Of a stretch of 64,000 nt of DNA, positions 8,811 to 17,881 are shown piece after piece. Position 1 is the stretch's first letter, and each line of letters starts with the position of its first letter. Where the stretch lies: the NCBI GenBank assembly GCA_903923905.1, contig CAIXZH010000059.1, forward strand, positions 16,717-80,716, given 5' to 3'. Source of the DNA: an uncultured Bacteroidia bacterium (lineage in GTDB: Bacteria > Bacteroidota > Bacteroidia > Bacteroidales > Prolixibacteraceae). The notes under the pieces were generated by a model, which saw only the letters and a list, made by a program, of their open reading frames with translations, made no database searches and was not told the origin of the DNA. The translations under genes and the position numbers were made by a program.

Positions 8811-10883
8811 ATGCTAAGAATAGCCCTTATCTTAAACGCAACGCTCTTCATTCAAACGGTATCCGCCGGCCATCGGCTGCCAACCCCAAACTGGACACTC
8901 AAAACGGAGGACACCCAAATAACGATTGGCATAACCAACAATCATCCTGCAGTTTATGAAATTAGAAATATCAGGAACGGATGGAACTGGATAAAAGAAC
9001 CCTCAGAAATGCCGTTTCCTGAGTATGTTAAGATTGGAAGCACCACCTATCGTCCGGATTGGAAATACCAGGATGCAAAGGTTGAAGAATTCAATGGGAC
9101 TAAACTTATGCTTCATTTTTTGAGTACGACCCCAAATCTTCTTCTTGAATCAGTGTGGGAAGCCAGACCTGGTGTCGGACCGGTTGAAAACTCCGTTTCG
9201 ATTAAAAATAATTCCGGAGAAAGCATCTCATTTCAGGATGCCGACGTTATCTCTGCAAACATCAACCTTACTTCCGATTCAACGATAACGCTCTGGCGTT
9301 TCAATAAAGGAAGGTATCTTGGCAATAAATCGCCGAAGGATAAACCGATTATAAACGTCGATCAGATCAGGAAAAATGATACACTCTCCTACTATCTTTC
9401 GAATGATGCCAATGGCGCTTCCCCGGAAGGGATCAACAGCCATCTTCCCTTCCAGATGCTGGACATCAATTCAAGGCATGGATTGTATATCGGATATGAG
9501 TGGAGTTTTGGGGCCTTCAAAAACAGAACCGGTTCTGATCCGCTCACAATCAACTATAAATCATACCTTTGGGACACTACCTCGGTATCAATTAAGGATG
9601 GGAGAGCATTTAAAGTTCCGGCAGTGTTCTTCGGAACCTATGTCGGGAATACCGATGATGGCAGCAATAAAATGAAGCGTTGGTTTTGGAATTACAAGAT
9701 CACCCCAACGCTGAAGAATAATCCGGGTGAACCGTTAATCGAATATTGTATTCCGGGTAATGAAGCTCAGCTGACCGAATACTATAAAAAATACCCGGTT
9801 GCCGAATGGGGTGCTGAATTGGGGAAAATCGACATCGACTGGTTAGATGGTTCGGGGACAGACTGGACCAAAGGCAACTTTAAAAAATATGCTTTCTGGA
9901 AACCCGATTCGTTAAAATGGCCTCACGGGATGACCGCCGGCGATATTGTCCATCGCAATAACCAAAAGCTCTCACTTTATATGAATTTTACCTTTGAGTG
10001 GAACGACATCGCCTGTGAGGCCGGAAAAGAGAAGGAGAAAAATGCCCTGCTAACCCGGTATGATAATTGGCATTACGATTACTGGCGAAGCGATATGCTC
10101 CTCGAAGCCAAATTCAACTACCTAAGCCACGAATCTCTGTTGGAGATCCTCGATTACATGATTGCAAACCGCCCCAGCTTCCGGTATGAGCACTGTGGTA
10201 ACGGGGGGCTGCTGAAGGATTTCACCACTCTGCAACGTATCTCGGTATTTACAAATGAAGATTCAGGAGGGCCCGAATATCACCGTGAGTCTTTTTATTC
10301 CTGCTCATTTATGATTAATCCGGTTCAAATTAAAACCGACATTGGAATGAATCTTGGTCCTCATGGTGAGGTTCTCAACAATAGCGGGTATAAGCCTGAT
10401 GGAAACACGATCAATGATTCGCCGGAATGGGTAAATTACATCCTGAGAACAGGCTTTATGGGGGCCAATATGGCTACCAATTGGGGGGTATACACTCCCA
10501 ATCAGATCGAAGGGGTAAAGAAACACTGGCCATTATACAAATCCAGACAACGACCTATCCTGAGAGGATTAAAACCGGGTGATTCACCCGCTGAGGTATA
10601 TCATATTTTGCCAATACCTGATGGGATAAACTGGGACGGTGTTGAGTATTTCAATCCATCTTTGAACAAAGGTTCAGTTCTCCTTTTCAAACCTTCTCAA
10701 AATGCCCCGGATTCAAAAGTCATCCGTTTGAGAGGGCTTAACCGGACTGCAACTTACCAGATAACGTTCCAGGACAGAAAGGGGCAAAACAGGAGTATGA
10801 CCGGGGCCGAGCTAATGGACAAAGGCGTTGAAGTAAGAGGGATGACAGGGAATTACGCCTCCGAGATTGTGTGGATTAACTAA
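8811..10883 (+). CDS. Secreted clan GH-D-like glycoside hydrolase (alpha-galactosidase-like)
   Basis: A 690-residue protein with a short signal peptide ('LRIALILNATLFIQTVSAG'). An N-terminal beta-sandwich (about 20-300) is followed by a TIM barrel and a small C-terminal beta domain, the layout of GH36/GH27-type enzymes. In the barrel, 'IDIDWLDGSGTDW', 'KLSLYMNFTFEW', 'HYDYWRSDML' (likely nucleophile Asp) and 'VFTNEDSGGPEYHR' (likely acid/base Asp) follow the clan GH-D order. The substrate and exact GH family cannot be set from sequence alone. No SusC/SusD pair or sulfatase is beside it, so it is not in a typical polysaccharide-utilisation locus. The start at 8811 gives the signal peptide. Confidence 0.75.
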   Translation: MLRIALILNATLFIQTVSAGHRLPTPNWTLKTEDTQITIGITNNHPAVYEIRNIRNGWNWIKEPSEMPFPEYVKIGSTTYRPDWKYQDAKVEEFNGTKLMLHFLSTTPNLLLESVWEARPGVGPVENSVSIKNNSGESISFQDADVISANINLTSDSTITLWRFNKGRYLGNKSPKDKPIINVDQIRKNDTLSYYLSNDANGASPEGINSHLPFQMLDINSRHGLYIGYEWSFGAFKNRTGSDPLTINYKSYLWDTTSVSIKDGRAFKVPAVFFGTYVGNTDDGSNKMKRWFWNYKITPTLKNNPGEPLIEYCIPGNEAQLTEYYKKYPVAEWGAELGKIDIDWLDGSGTDWTKGNFKKYAFWKPDSLKWPHGMTAGDIVHRNNQKLSLYMNFTFEWNDIACEAGKEKEKNALLTRYDNWHYDYWRSDMLLEAKFNYLSHESLLEILDYMIANRPSFRYEHCGNGGLLKDFTTLQRISVFTNEDSGGPEYHRESFYSCSFMINPVQIKTDIGMNLGPHGEVLNNSGYKPDGNTINDSPEWVNYILRTGFMGANMATNWGVYTPNQIEGVKKHWPLYKSRQRPILRGLKPGDSPAEVYHILPIPDGINWDGVEYFNPSLNKGSVLLFKPSQNAPDSKVIRLRGLNRTATYQITFQDRKGQNRSMTGAELMDKGVEVRGMTGNYASEIVWIN

Positions 10884-10918
10884 ACAAAAACAGGCTTTTT
10901 ATGAGCCTGTTTTTGTTT
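10882..10918. terminator. Bidirectional terminator between glycosidase and lolA-like genes
   Basis: A perfect 14-bp stem, 'aaacaaaaacaggc' (10882-10895) and 'gcctgtttttgttt' (10905-10918), has A-runs on the left arm and T-runs on the right, so it can act on both converging genes. It touches both stop codons. Confidence 0.85.
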
Positions 10919-11567
10919 ATCTCATATCATTTATCTCAACTTTTGGATATTTAGCGGGATCAAACCTAAAATAGTCTGGGGTCAGGTTCTGATCGGTCTT
11001 CATACTTTTCATAGCCAGGGTATACGTATTCCCGTCCTTATTAAAGGTCTTTGCCATGATTATCTGAGATTTAGATTTATCAACACTTAATCTGACTTTC
11101 GTGAATTCCTTGGCTTTATCGACAGGAAAGAGATCAATAACCTCCGCGACTTTCCCCCCTACACTCTCCTCCCCAACATAGGTATATTTGAATCCCTTCT
11201 CATAAATGGTGAAAATATTAGCCGGGTTCAGGGATGCCTCACTTTCAGGATCTACGGTAGAAATATTAACTTCATTGGACTGGGTCAGGTAACTCCAGGT
11301 TACCGCTCCGTCGGAGAAAACCTCCATCCCCATTGCGGGCATGTGTAAACGGTAACTTTTCCCTTTTAAGGCAACGCTCCCTTCGTTGGTTTCGGTAACG
11401 CTTCCCGATTTGTTTTCGAGGGTAAACGAGAAATCGATCTGGATGGTTTTATAACCTTTGTTGGTTTGTGACAATTTGTCAAGAATCTCTTTTGCCTTTG
11501 CATCCTGCTGTGCAAAGATTGTACCGGTAACCAATGTCAAAATACTGAATAAAAAAATAGTTCTCAT
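10917..11567 (-). CDS. LolA-like outer-membrane lipoprotein carrier
   Basis: A 216-residue periplasmic protein. A signal peptide ('IFLFSILTLVTGTIFAQQ') is followed by the LolA-fold pattern: 'ILDKLSQTNKGYKTIQIDFSFTL' then antiparallel strands with 'GSVALKGKSYRLHMPAMGMEVFSDGAVTWSYL' (split here for reading). LolA carries lipoproteins from the LolCDE complex to the outer membrane; Bacteroidota carry several LolA-like paralogues whose cargo is not always known. It is 27 bases downstream of ftsK on the same strand, a common Bacteroidota pair, so the two are probably co-transcribed. Confidence 0.85.
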   Translation of the reverse strand: MRTIFLFSILTLVTGTIFAQQDAKAKEILDKLSQTNKGYKTIQIDFSFTLENKSGSVTETNEGSVALKGKSYRLHMPAMGMEVFSDGAVTWSYLTQSNEVNISTVDPESEASLNPANIFTIYEKGFKYTYVGEESVGGKVAEVIDLFPVDKAKEFTKVRLSVDKSKSQIIMAKTFNKDGNTYTLAMKSMKTDQNLTPDYFRFDPAKYPKVEINDMR

Positions 11568-11594
11568 TTCTATGATATAAATTATAATTGCTAA

Positions 11595-14024
11595 TTATTG
11601 ATTTAGCCCCCGCAATAATTGTTCCAAAGCATACTCGTCCTGTAATAAAACCTGGCGGGCTTTGCTCCCCTCATTTTGACCGACAATACCGGCAGCTTCC
11701 AGTTGGTCCATGATTCTGCCAGCCCGATTATACCCTATTGAGAATTTGCGTTGAATAGCAGAGGTTGAACCAGTTTGGTTCATCACAACGATTCTGGCCG
11801 CCTCATCGAAAAACTCATCCCTGTTTTTTAAGTCAATCATGTCCGATTCACCTGATCCTTCGTCATGACACTCCGGTAAAAGATAAGCACTTGGGAATGA
11901 TGGCTGCTGACTAATATACCTTGCAACAGCCTCAACTTCAGGAGTATCCACAAATGCACATTGAACCCTGATCAAAGAGTTCCCTGTAGAAACAAGCATA
12001 TCTCCCTTGCCTATCAACTGGTTTGCACCAGGCGTATCGAGGATGGTTCGGGAGTCAACCATCGAAGCTACCTTAAAAGCGATCCGCGCAGGGAAATTGG
12101 CTTTAATCACACCTGTAATAATATTGATGGAGGGACGCTGAGTGGCAATCACCATATGGATTCCAACAGCACGGGCAAGCTGTGCAATCCGCGCAATCGG
12201 TAATTCAATCTCCTTCCCTGCAGTCATAATCAGGTCGGCAAATTCATCAATAACTACTACAATATAAGGCTGATAGCGATGCCCTTTCATAGGATTCAGC
12301 CTTCTGGCAATAAACTTTTCGTTATACTCCTTAATGTTCCTGGCGTGCGCTTTCTTTAAAAGATCATAACGCATGTCCATTTCGTGATTCAATGAATTAA
12401 GGGTGTTTTTAACCCGCTGAACATCTGTTATGATAGGATCTGTTTCCCCTTCCATTTTTGCGAGAAAATGCTTCTCAATTATAGAGTAGAGGTTTAGCTC
12501 GACTTTCTTAGGATCAATGAAAACAAATTTCAGCTGCGCCGGATGCTTCTTGTAGAGCAATGAAGAGATGATTGCATTTAATCCAACCGATTTTCCCTGA
12601 CCTGTGGCACCTGCAACCAGGATATGGGGCATCTTGGTAAGATCAACCACGAAGGTCTCATTTGATATCGTCTTTCCCAAAGCGAGTGGTAACTCATAAT
12701 CACTCTCCTGAAAAACTTTTGAAGTAATTAGTGAACGCATAGAGACAATCTCCGGTTTGCTGTTTGGAACTTCGATTCCAACGGTCCCTTTTCCCGGGAT
12801 CGGGGCAATGATCCTGATACCCAATGCAGCAAGGCTCAGGGCAATATCATCTTCCAGGTTCTTGATTTTTGAAATCCGGACTCCGGGTGCCGGAACAATT
12901 TCATACAGCGTGATAGTTGGTCCGGTTGTCGCCTTGATTTTTACAATGTCAATATTGTAATTCTTTAAAGTCTGAAGGATCTTATTTTTATTGGCGATTA
13001 ACTCCTCATCCGAAACCTGGGGATTACCGGACGAGCGCTCCTCGAGCAATTCGATGGGTGGAAATTTATAGCGCGAAAGTTCAAGTGTAGGATCAAAGTC
13101 TGGCATTTCGGCATCCGCACCTTCATAGAGGCCATCCTCTTCGTCGCCCTTCCGTGGTATCGGGGCATACAGTGGCTGGGGCACAGACGGGGTAGTCTCC
13201 TCACGATGAATCTCTTCCCGCTCAATCTCGAGGGTCTCCTTCACATTCGTTCCTGCATAAACGATCTCCACACTATTTCCAACGGCGACCTTTGCAAATG
13301 ACTTTTCTTTGGTTTCAATCAGCGGTGCCTCTGGAATGGAAAAGATATCTTCCTCCAAAATCTCCTCTTTTGGGATGACTTCTTTTTTATGACTTTTATA
13401 AGTCACCCACTTCTTGAGCATAGGCCAGGCTTCCTCGAAGGCGATGATCAGGCAAATCATCATCGAGCAGAGGATGAGAAAGAATGTGCCCACCTTGCCA
13501 ATTGTAAGATTTAGTAACTGACTGATATTAAAACCATAACTTCCTCCTGGCAGGATATGAGATTTTTCGTATAATGCGGAGAGGAAATAACCGGCAGCAA
13601 CAGAGATCCAAATAATCAGAAACAACGTGTATGCCAGATTCCTTCTCAATGAAAACTTGCCGATTTTTCCCATCCTTAAGGCAAGGATGATGAACAGGTA
13701 AATGAACCCAAATGCTGCAATTCCAAACCCTTTATTAATAAAAAGATTCGCCAAAAACGCGCCCCACCGCCCCCCGGCATTTTGCATTTTTAAATCGGGA
13801 TTGGAGAATAATTCTTTAAATGAGACATCAAGCAGACTAATATCTGCACCTCCTGAAATAAAAAAAGAGGTAAACGAGATTAAAAGATAAAATGAAAGGA
13901 ATATAAGAAGAATAGCAAGTATTCCGCCAACGCGTTCTCCCGTACTCAGATTTCCTAACCGACCACCTCTACCATTTTTCCTGGTGGAAGTTGCACTGGA
14001 TTTTTCATTCTTGCTGCGGGCCAT
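11595..14024 (-). CDS. ftsK: DNA translocase FtsK/SpoIIIE
   Basis: An 809-residue membrane-anchored motor that pumps chromosomal DNA through the septum and activates XerCD at dif. Four or five N-terminal hydrophobic segments (about 30-210) are followed by an acidic linker (about 220-330). The alpha/beta motor has Walker A 'VAGATGQGKSVGLNAI' and Walker B 'IVVVIDEFADLI', with 'ATQRPSINIITG' downstream. The C-terminal gamma winged helix ('SIGYNRAGRIMDQLEAAGIV') reads KOPS-like sequences. XerD is encoded 6 kb away. The 230-base gap to carbamate kinase is a divergent promoter region in which no specific element stood out. Confidence 0.96.
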   Translation of the reverse strand: MARSKNEKSSATSTRKNGRGGRLGNLSTGERVGGILAILLIFLSFYLLISFTSFFISGGADISLLDVSFKELFSNPDLKMQNAGGRWGAFLANLFINKGFGIAAFGFIYLFIILALRMGKIGKFSLRRNLAYTLFLIIWISVAAGYFLSALYEKSHILPGGSYGFNISQLLNLTIGKVGTFFLILCSMMICLIIAFEEAWPMLKKWVTYKSHKKEVIPKEEILEEDIFSIPEAPLIETKEKSFAKVAVGNSVEIVYAGTNVKETLEIEREEIHREETTPSVPQPLYAPIPRKGDEEDGLYEGADAEMPDFDPTLELSRYKFPPIELLEERSSGNPQVSDEELIANKNKILQTLKNYNIDIVKIKATTGPTITLYEIVPAPGVRISKIKNLEDDIALSLAALGIRIIAPIPGKGTVGIEVPNSKPEIVSMRSLITSKVFQESDYELPLALGKTISNETFVVDLTKMPHILVAGATGQGKSVGLNAIISSLLYKKHPAQLKFVFIDPKKVELNLYSIIEKHFLAKMEGETDPIITDVQRVKNTLNSLNHEMDMRYDLLKKAHARNIKEYNEKFIARRLNPMKGHRYQPYIVVVIDEFADLIMTAGKEIELPIARIAQLARAVGIHMVIATQRPSINIITGVIKANFPARIAFKVASMVDSRTILDTPGANQLIGKGDMLVSTGNSLIRVQCAFVDTPEVEAVARYISQQPSFPSAYLLPECHDEGSGESDMIDLKNRDEFFDEAARIVVMNQTGSTSAIQRKFSIGYNRAGRIMDQLEAAGIVGQNEGSKARQVLLQDEYALEQLLRGLNQ

Positions 14025-14272
14025 TGTTTTGAAATCAAATATTTTATAAAAATGCCGAATTGTACTGCAAAATTAACCAAAAAAGGGAATTGGCAATAAA
14101 TACACGGACAATATGTAACCATTCATGGCCAGACATCTCTCCAAAGCCCGGCCTGAATGCTATCAATAAGAAATCCCTGACAAATCCTTAAAATATGACT
14201 TACCTCAGTATCCATTTCATTGATAGTTTGTTACTTTAAAGCGATATTTAACCGATGCAAAAAACCGATTTC

Positions 14273-15232
14273 ATGGCAACGAAACTGGCAGTTGTAGCAC
14301 TTGGGGGAAATGCTCTTCTTCGGGATAACGAAAAAGGAACGATTGAAGAGCAGGAAAAACATACTGCTGAAACACTTGAAAATCTGATTTTTCTGATTAA
14401 AGCCGGGTATGATCTGATCGTCACTCATGGGAACGGGCCACAGGTTGGAAATATTTTGATGCGCAATGATGCCGGTGAGCAGATCTATGGGATCTCACCC
14501 ATGCCGCTCGACATTTGTGTGGCAGATTCTCAGGGAGGGATTGGTTACATGATCGAGCGAATCTTTCGGAATATACTGATCCGACATGGAATAAAAAGAA
14601 ACGTTATCACAGTGGTTGGGATGGTTGAGGTTGAAGCCGAAGACCCGGCTTTTAGAAATCCAACAAAACGCATTGGAATGTATTACTCTGAGGATCAAGC
14701 CCTCCAATTAACCAAGGAGAAAGGGTGGATATTTAAGTTAAGTAAAAACAGTATTAAAGGATGGCGGCGCGTTGTTCCATCACCAGTACCTAAAGCTATT
14801 TTCAATCTTGAATTGATCCAAAATCTGTCGCGGGAAGGCAATATTGTCATCACCTGTGGCGGCGGCGGAATACCTGTTTACTACGATCAAAATAATGAGA
14901 TCAGAACCATTGATGCCGTTATTGATAAAGATCTGGCCTCTGCAGTTCTCGCCCATGGAATCGGAGCCAATGAGTTTTACATTTTGACTGATGTGCCGTT
15001 TATTTTTAAGGATTATGGTCTTTCTACCCAGGAAAAACTTGAGTTTCTTGATTATAAAGACACCCTTAGGTACCTGGAATCCGGAATCTTTGGCGAAGGA
15101 TCCATGGCCCCCAAAATTGCCGCTGCATTGGCTTTTATTAAAAACGGCGGAGAAAAAAGCATCATTACTGAAGCCTCTAAACTGGAAGATAAATCCTTTG
15201 GTTCAAAAATAACCATGGAATATGGGATGTGA
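14273..15232 (+). CDS. arcC: Carbamate kinase
   Basis: Makes ATP and carbamate (which decomposes to ammonia and CO2) from carbamoyl phosphate and ADP. The 319-residue product starts 'MATKLAVVALGGNALL', the conserved N-terminus; an upstream ATG at 14255 would add six residues. Other motifs are 'VTHGNGPQVGNIL', 'DICVADSQGGIGYM', 'GWRRVVPSPVPK', 'CGGGGIPVYYD' and 'GSMAPKIAAALAFI'. Ornithine carbamoyltransferase follows 75 bases later. Together they form the last two steps of arginine or citrulline fermentation. Arginine deiminase is not in the window, so citrulline may come from elsewhere. Confidence 0.95.
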   Translation: MATKLAVVALGGNALLRDNEKGTIEEQEKHTAETLENLIFLIKAGYDLIVTHGNGPQVGNILMRNDAGEQIYGISPMPLDICVADSQGGIGYMIERIFRNILIRHGIKRNVITVVGMVEVEAEDPAFRNPTKRIGMYYSEDQALQLTKEKGWIFKLSKNSIKGWRRVVPSPVPKAIFNLELIQNLSREGNIVITCGGGGIPVYYDQNNEIRTIDAVIDKDLASAVLAHGIGANEFYILTDVPFIFKDYGLSTQEKLEFLDYKDTLRYLESGIFGEGSMAPKIAAALAFIKNGGEKSIITEASKLEDKSFGSKITMEYGM

Positions 15233-15307
15233 TAACTATCCATTAAATGGTTTTCTTTGATCTCTGTTTTGATACTCTTTAAGAATTTAAAATTTAATAC
15301 TAATTAT

Positions 15308-16309
15308 ATGTCTATCAATCTGCATACCAGACATTTTTTAAAGCTGCTTGATTTCTCGCAGCAGGAGATCGAATACCTGCTTGATCTTGCCGCCGAACTA
15401 AAATGGGCAAAGTCCGCCGGAACTGAAGAGCAAAAACTTATCGGCCGGAATATCGCCCTGATTTTTGAAAAATCTTCAACACGTACCCGCTGCGCATTCG
15501 AAGTGGCCGCTTACGATCAGGGGGCACATGTTACCTACCTGGGACCTTCCGGTTCCCAAATAGGAATTAAAGAGTCGATGAAAGATACGGCACGCGTGCT
15601 TGGCCGGATGTACGACGGGATTCAATATCGCGGCTTCGGGCAGTCAATAGTTGAAGAATTAGCCCGGTATGCAGGAGTACCCGTTTGGAATGGGTTGACC
15701 AACGAATTTCACCCAACCCAGATTCTTGCAGATTTGCTGACCATGCGTGAACATTGTAAAAAACCGTTATCACAGATAAAATTTGCCTATTTGGGTGATG
15801 CCCGGAATAATATGGGCAACTCCCTGATGGTTGGAGCAGCCAGGATGGGAATGGACTTTCGTGCCGCGGCTCCAAAAGCTTACCAGCAATCTGAGGAGCT
15901 GCAATCGATATGCAGGGGTATAGCGGCCGGAAGCGGTTCTAGAATAACCATCACAGATAACCTTGAAGAAGCTGTTAAGGATTGTGATTTTCTCTATACC
16001 GATGTCTGGGTGTCGATGGGTGAACCTGATTCTGCCTGGGCTGAGCGGATTGAATTGCTTAAACCTTATCAGGTGAACGCAAAGACAATGGAATTAACGG
16101 GAAACAGCGCTGTAAAATTTCTCCATTGTCTGCCGGCATATCACGATCGGAATACCAAAATAGGCGAGGATATTTACCGGAAATTTGGATTGGAAGCGAT
16201 GGAAGTTACTGATGAAGTATTTGAAAGTAAAGCCTCTATCGTTTTTGATCAGGCCGAAAACCGTATGCATACCATAAAAGCAGTGATGGTTGCAACTTTA
16301 GGTAACTAA
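15308..16309 (+). CDS. arcB: Ornithine carbamoyltransferase, probably catabolic
   Basis: Interconverts carbamoyl phosphate + ornithine and citrulline + phosphate. The 333-residue product starts '[20 protein letters not shown]', so the start at 15308 is used rather than 15257. Diagnostic motifs are '[15 protein letters not shown]' (carbamoyl-phosphate site), '[11 protein letters not shown]' (HPTQ) and '[10 protein letters not shown]' (HCLP). The block '[19 protein letters not shown]' is typical of the long OTC class that includes ArcB. The neighbouring carbamate kinase supports a catabolic role, but an anabolic ArgF role cannot be excluded. Confidence 0.9.
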   Translation: MSINLHTRHFLKLLDFSQQEIEYLLDLAAELKWAKSAGTEEQKLIGRNIALIFEKSSTRTRCAFEVAAYDQGAHVTYLGPSGSQIGIKESMKDTARVLGRMYDGIQYRGFGQSIVEELARYAGVPVWNGLTNEFHPTQILADLLTMREHCKKPLSQIKFAYLGDARNNMGNSLMVGAARMGMDFRAAAPKAYQQSEELQSICRGIAAGSGSRITITDNLEEAVKDCDFLYTDVWVSMGEPDSAWAERIELLKPYQVNAKTMELTGNSAVKFLHCLPAYHDRNTKIGEDIYRKFGLEAMEVTDEVFESKASIVFDQAENRMHTIKAVMVATLGN

Positions 16310-16395
16310 TGTAATTTTGTATTTAAAAATAAAGAATGGTCCATTGATTGATGTCTTTTTTAAAAAAAATCAATCAACTATTTAAGGTAATAATC

Positions 16396-17562
16396 ATGAA
16401 AAATTTTGAGTTTTATAATCCGGTAAAAGTGTGTTTTGGGAAAGGAGAAATCGCCAAACTTACCGGGCTTGTTCCCCTGGAGGCAAATATTCTTCTTACT
16501 TATGGAGGCGGAAGCATCAAAAAAAACGGTGTTTACGAGCAGGTTATGGAGGCCCTCAAAGAATTCAACGTAATAGAATTCAGTGGAATAGAAGCTAATC
16601 CCCATTACGAAACGTTAATGAATGGGGTTGCTTTGATCAAGGCTCAACATATCGATTTTCTGCTGGCTGTTGGAGGGGGTTCTGTACTGGATGGTACAAA
16701 ATTCATGGCCGCTGCCGCACTTTGGGAAGGATCTGATCCCTGGGATATCTTGTCAAAACGGGGCAAAGTTCGCGTTGATAAAGCTTTGCCTTTAGGTACG
16801 GTGCTCACTCTCCCGGCCACAGGATCCGAGATGAATGGGACTTCTGTGGTAACCCGATGGGAAACAAAGGACAAGCTGGCATTTGATTCAGTTCACGTTT
16901 TTCCCCGTTTCTCCATTCTTGATCCTGAGGTGGTTTTTTCATTGCCGCGGATCCAGGTAGTCAATGGCATTGTAGATGCATTTATTCATGTAATGGAACA
17001 ATATCTCACCTACCCTGCCAACGCACCTGTTCAGGACCGGTTTGCAGAATCACTCCTGACGACCCTTATGGAAGAGGGTCCGAGGGTGTTAGCTGACCGT
17101 ACTGACTATGATGCAGCAGCTAACTTTATGTGGGCAGCCACCATGGCCTTAAACGGACTCATTGGAGTTGGAGTACCCCAAGATTGGGCTACTCATATGA
17201 TTGGTCACGAATTGACTGCCCTTCATGGAATTGACCACGGTCAGACACTCTGCATTATTCTTCCCGGAATTATGCAGATAAAACGTAAGAATAAGGAGGA
17301 GAAGCTGCTACAATTTGGCCAAAGAGTATTGAAGATCACCGAAGGAACGACAAATCAGAAAATCGATGCAATCATTGAAAAGACAATTGATTTCTTCGAG
17401 TCATTCGGGATAAAAACCAAATTGGCTGATTATGGAGTTGGCTCGGAAATTATCCCTCAAGTGATTGAACGTTTTACAAAAAGGGGTATAAAGGCTATTG
17501 GAGAGAGGGGCGATCTGACCCTGGAAGATATTGCAAAGATTCTGGATTTACAATTGAAATAA
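16396..17562 (+). CDS. yqhD: Iron-containing alcohol dehydrogenase, YqhD type
   Basis: NADPH-dependent reduction of aldehydes in the cytoplasm, using an iron or zinc ion. The 388-residue product has the same length as E. coli YqhD and follows it closely: 'NPVKVCFGKGEI', 'LLTYGGGSIKKNGVY' (dinucleotide site), 'LLAVGGGSVLDGTKF', 'TLPATGSEMN', and the metal ligands in 'VDAFIHVMEQY' and 'GHELTALHGIDHGQTL'. The start at 16396 ('MKNFEFYNPVKV') is preferred over the upstream ATG at 16348. The Shine-Dalgarno is weak. It may be transcribed with arcC-arcB, the gap to arcB being 86 bases. Confidence 0.9.
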   Translation: MKNFEFYNPVKVCFGKGEIAKLTGLVPLEANILLTYGGGSIKKNGVYEQVMEALKEFNVIEFSGIEANPHYETLMNGVALIKAQHIDFLLAVGGGSVLDGTKFMAAAALWEGSDPWDILSKRGKVRVDKALPLGTVLTLPATGSEMNGTSVVTRWETKDKLAFDSVHVFPRFSILDPEVVFSLPRIQVVNGIVDAFIHVMEQYLTYPANAPVQDRFAESLLTTLMEEGPRVLADRTDYDAAANFMWAATMALNGLIGVGVPQDWATHMIGHELTALHGIDHGQTLCIILPGIMQIKRKNKEEKLLQFGQRVLKITEGTTNQKIDAIIEKTIDFFESFGIKTKLADYGVGSEIIPQVIERFTKRGIKAIGERGDLTLEDIAKILDLQLK

Positions 17563-17675
17563 AGGGAAATACATCTTTGGACCACCGGGTAAGATGCACA
17601 AGACAAAAATTCTCATTGCCCGGTGATGGGGTGACTGTTCATGCGTTGGATGGTCACCCGGTCACTTTCTATTTA

Positions 17676-17855
17676 TTATCTCCCGGCAATCTTCCTGTTT
17701 GCCGGTGCAACCGGACAGCCAGTACAGCCCCCTCCGCATCCGCTGCAGCTACTGTCACTGGTCGTCTTTTTAAATGATTTAAGGGATTGCGCAGCTTTAT
17801 ACGCCATAATTGAAATGGCGACCAGAACAACAATCCAAGTTATAATTTCCTGCAT
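17676..17855 (-). CDS. FeoB-associated Cys-rich membrane protein
   Basis: A 59-residue protein: one membrane helix ('IITWIVVLVAISIMAYKAA') then a basic stretch and a Cys cluster 'CSGCGGGCTGCP'. This layout is the small 'FeoB-associated Cys-rich membrane protein' found next to feoB in many anaerobes, where it may take the role of FeoC. The ATG at 17855 is chosen because it gives exactly this layout; a longer frame to 18017 would overlap feoB. It begins 26 bases past the feoAB stop, same strand. Confidence 0.85.
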   Translation of the reverse strand: MQEIITWIVVLVAISIMAYKAAQSLKSFKKTTSDSSCSGCGGGCTGCPVAPANRKIAGR

Positions 17856-17881
17856 ATCTGAAAGTTGTTTAAAAGGTAAAA

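Noticed and set aside
8811..10883. Polysaccharide-utilisation locus around the glycosidase
   Set aside because: No SusC/SusD pair, regulator or second carbohydrate enzyme is adjacent.
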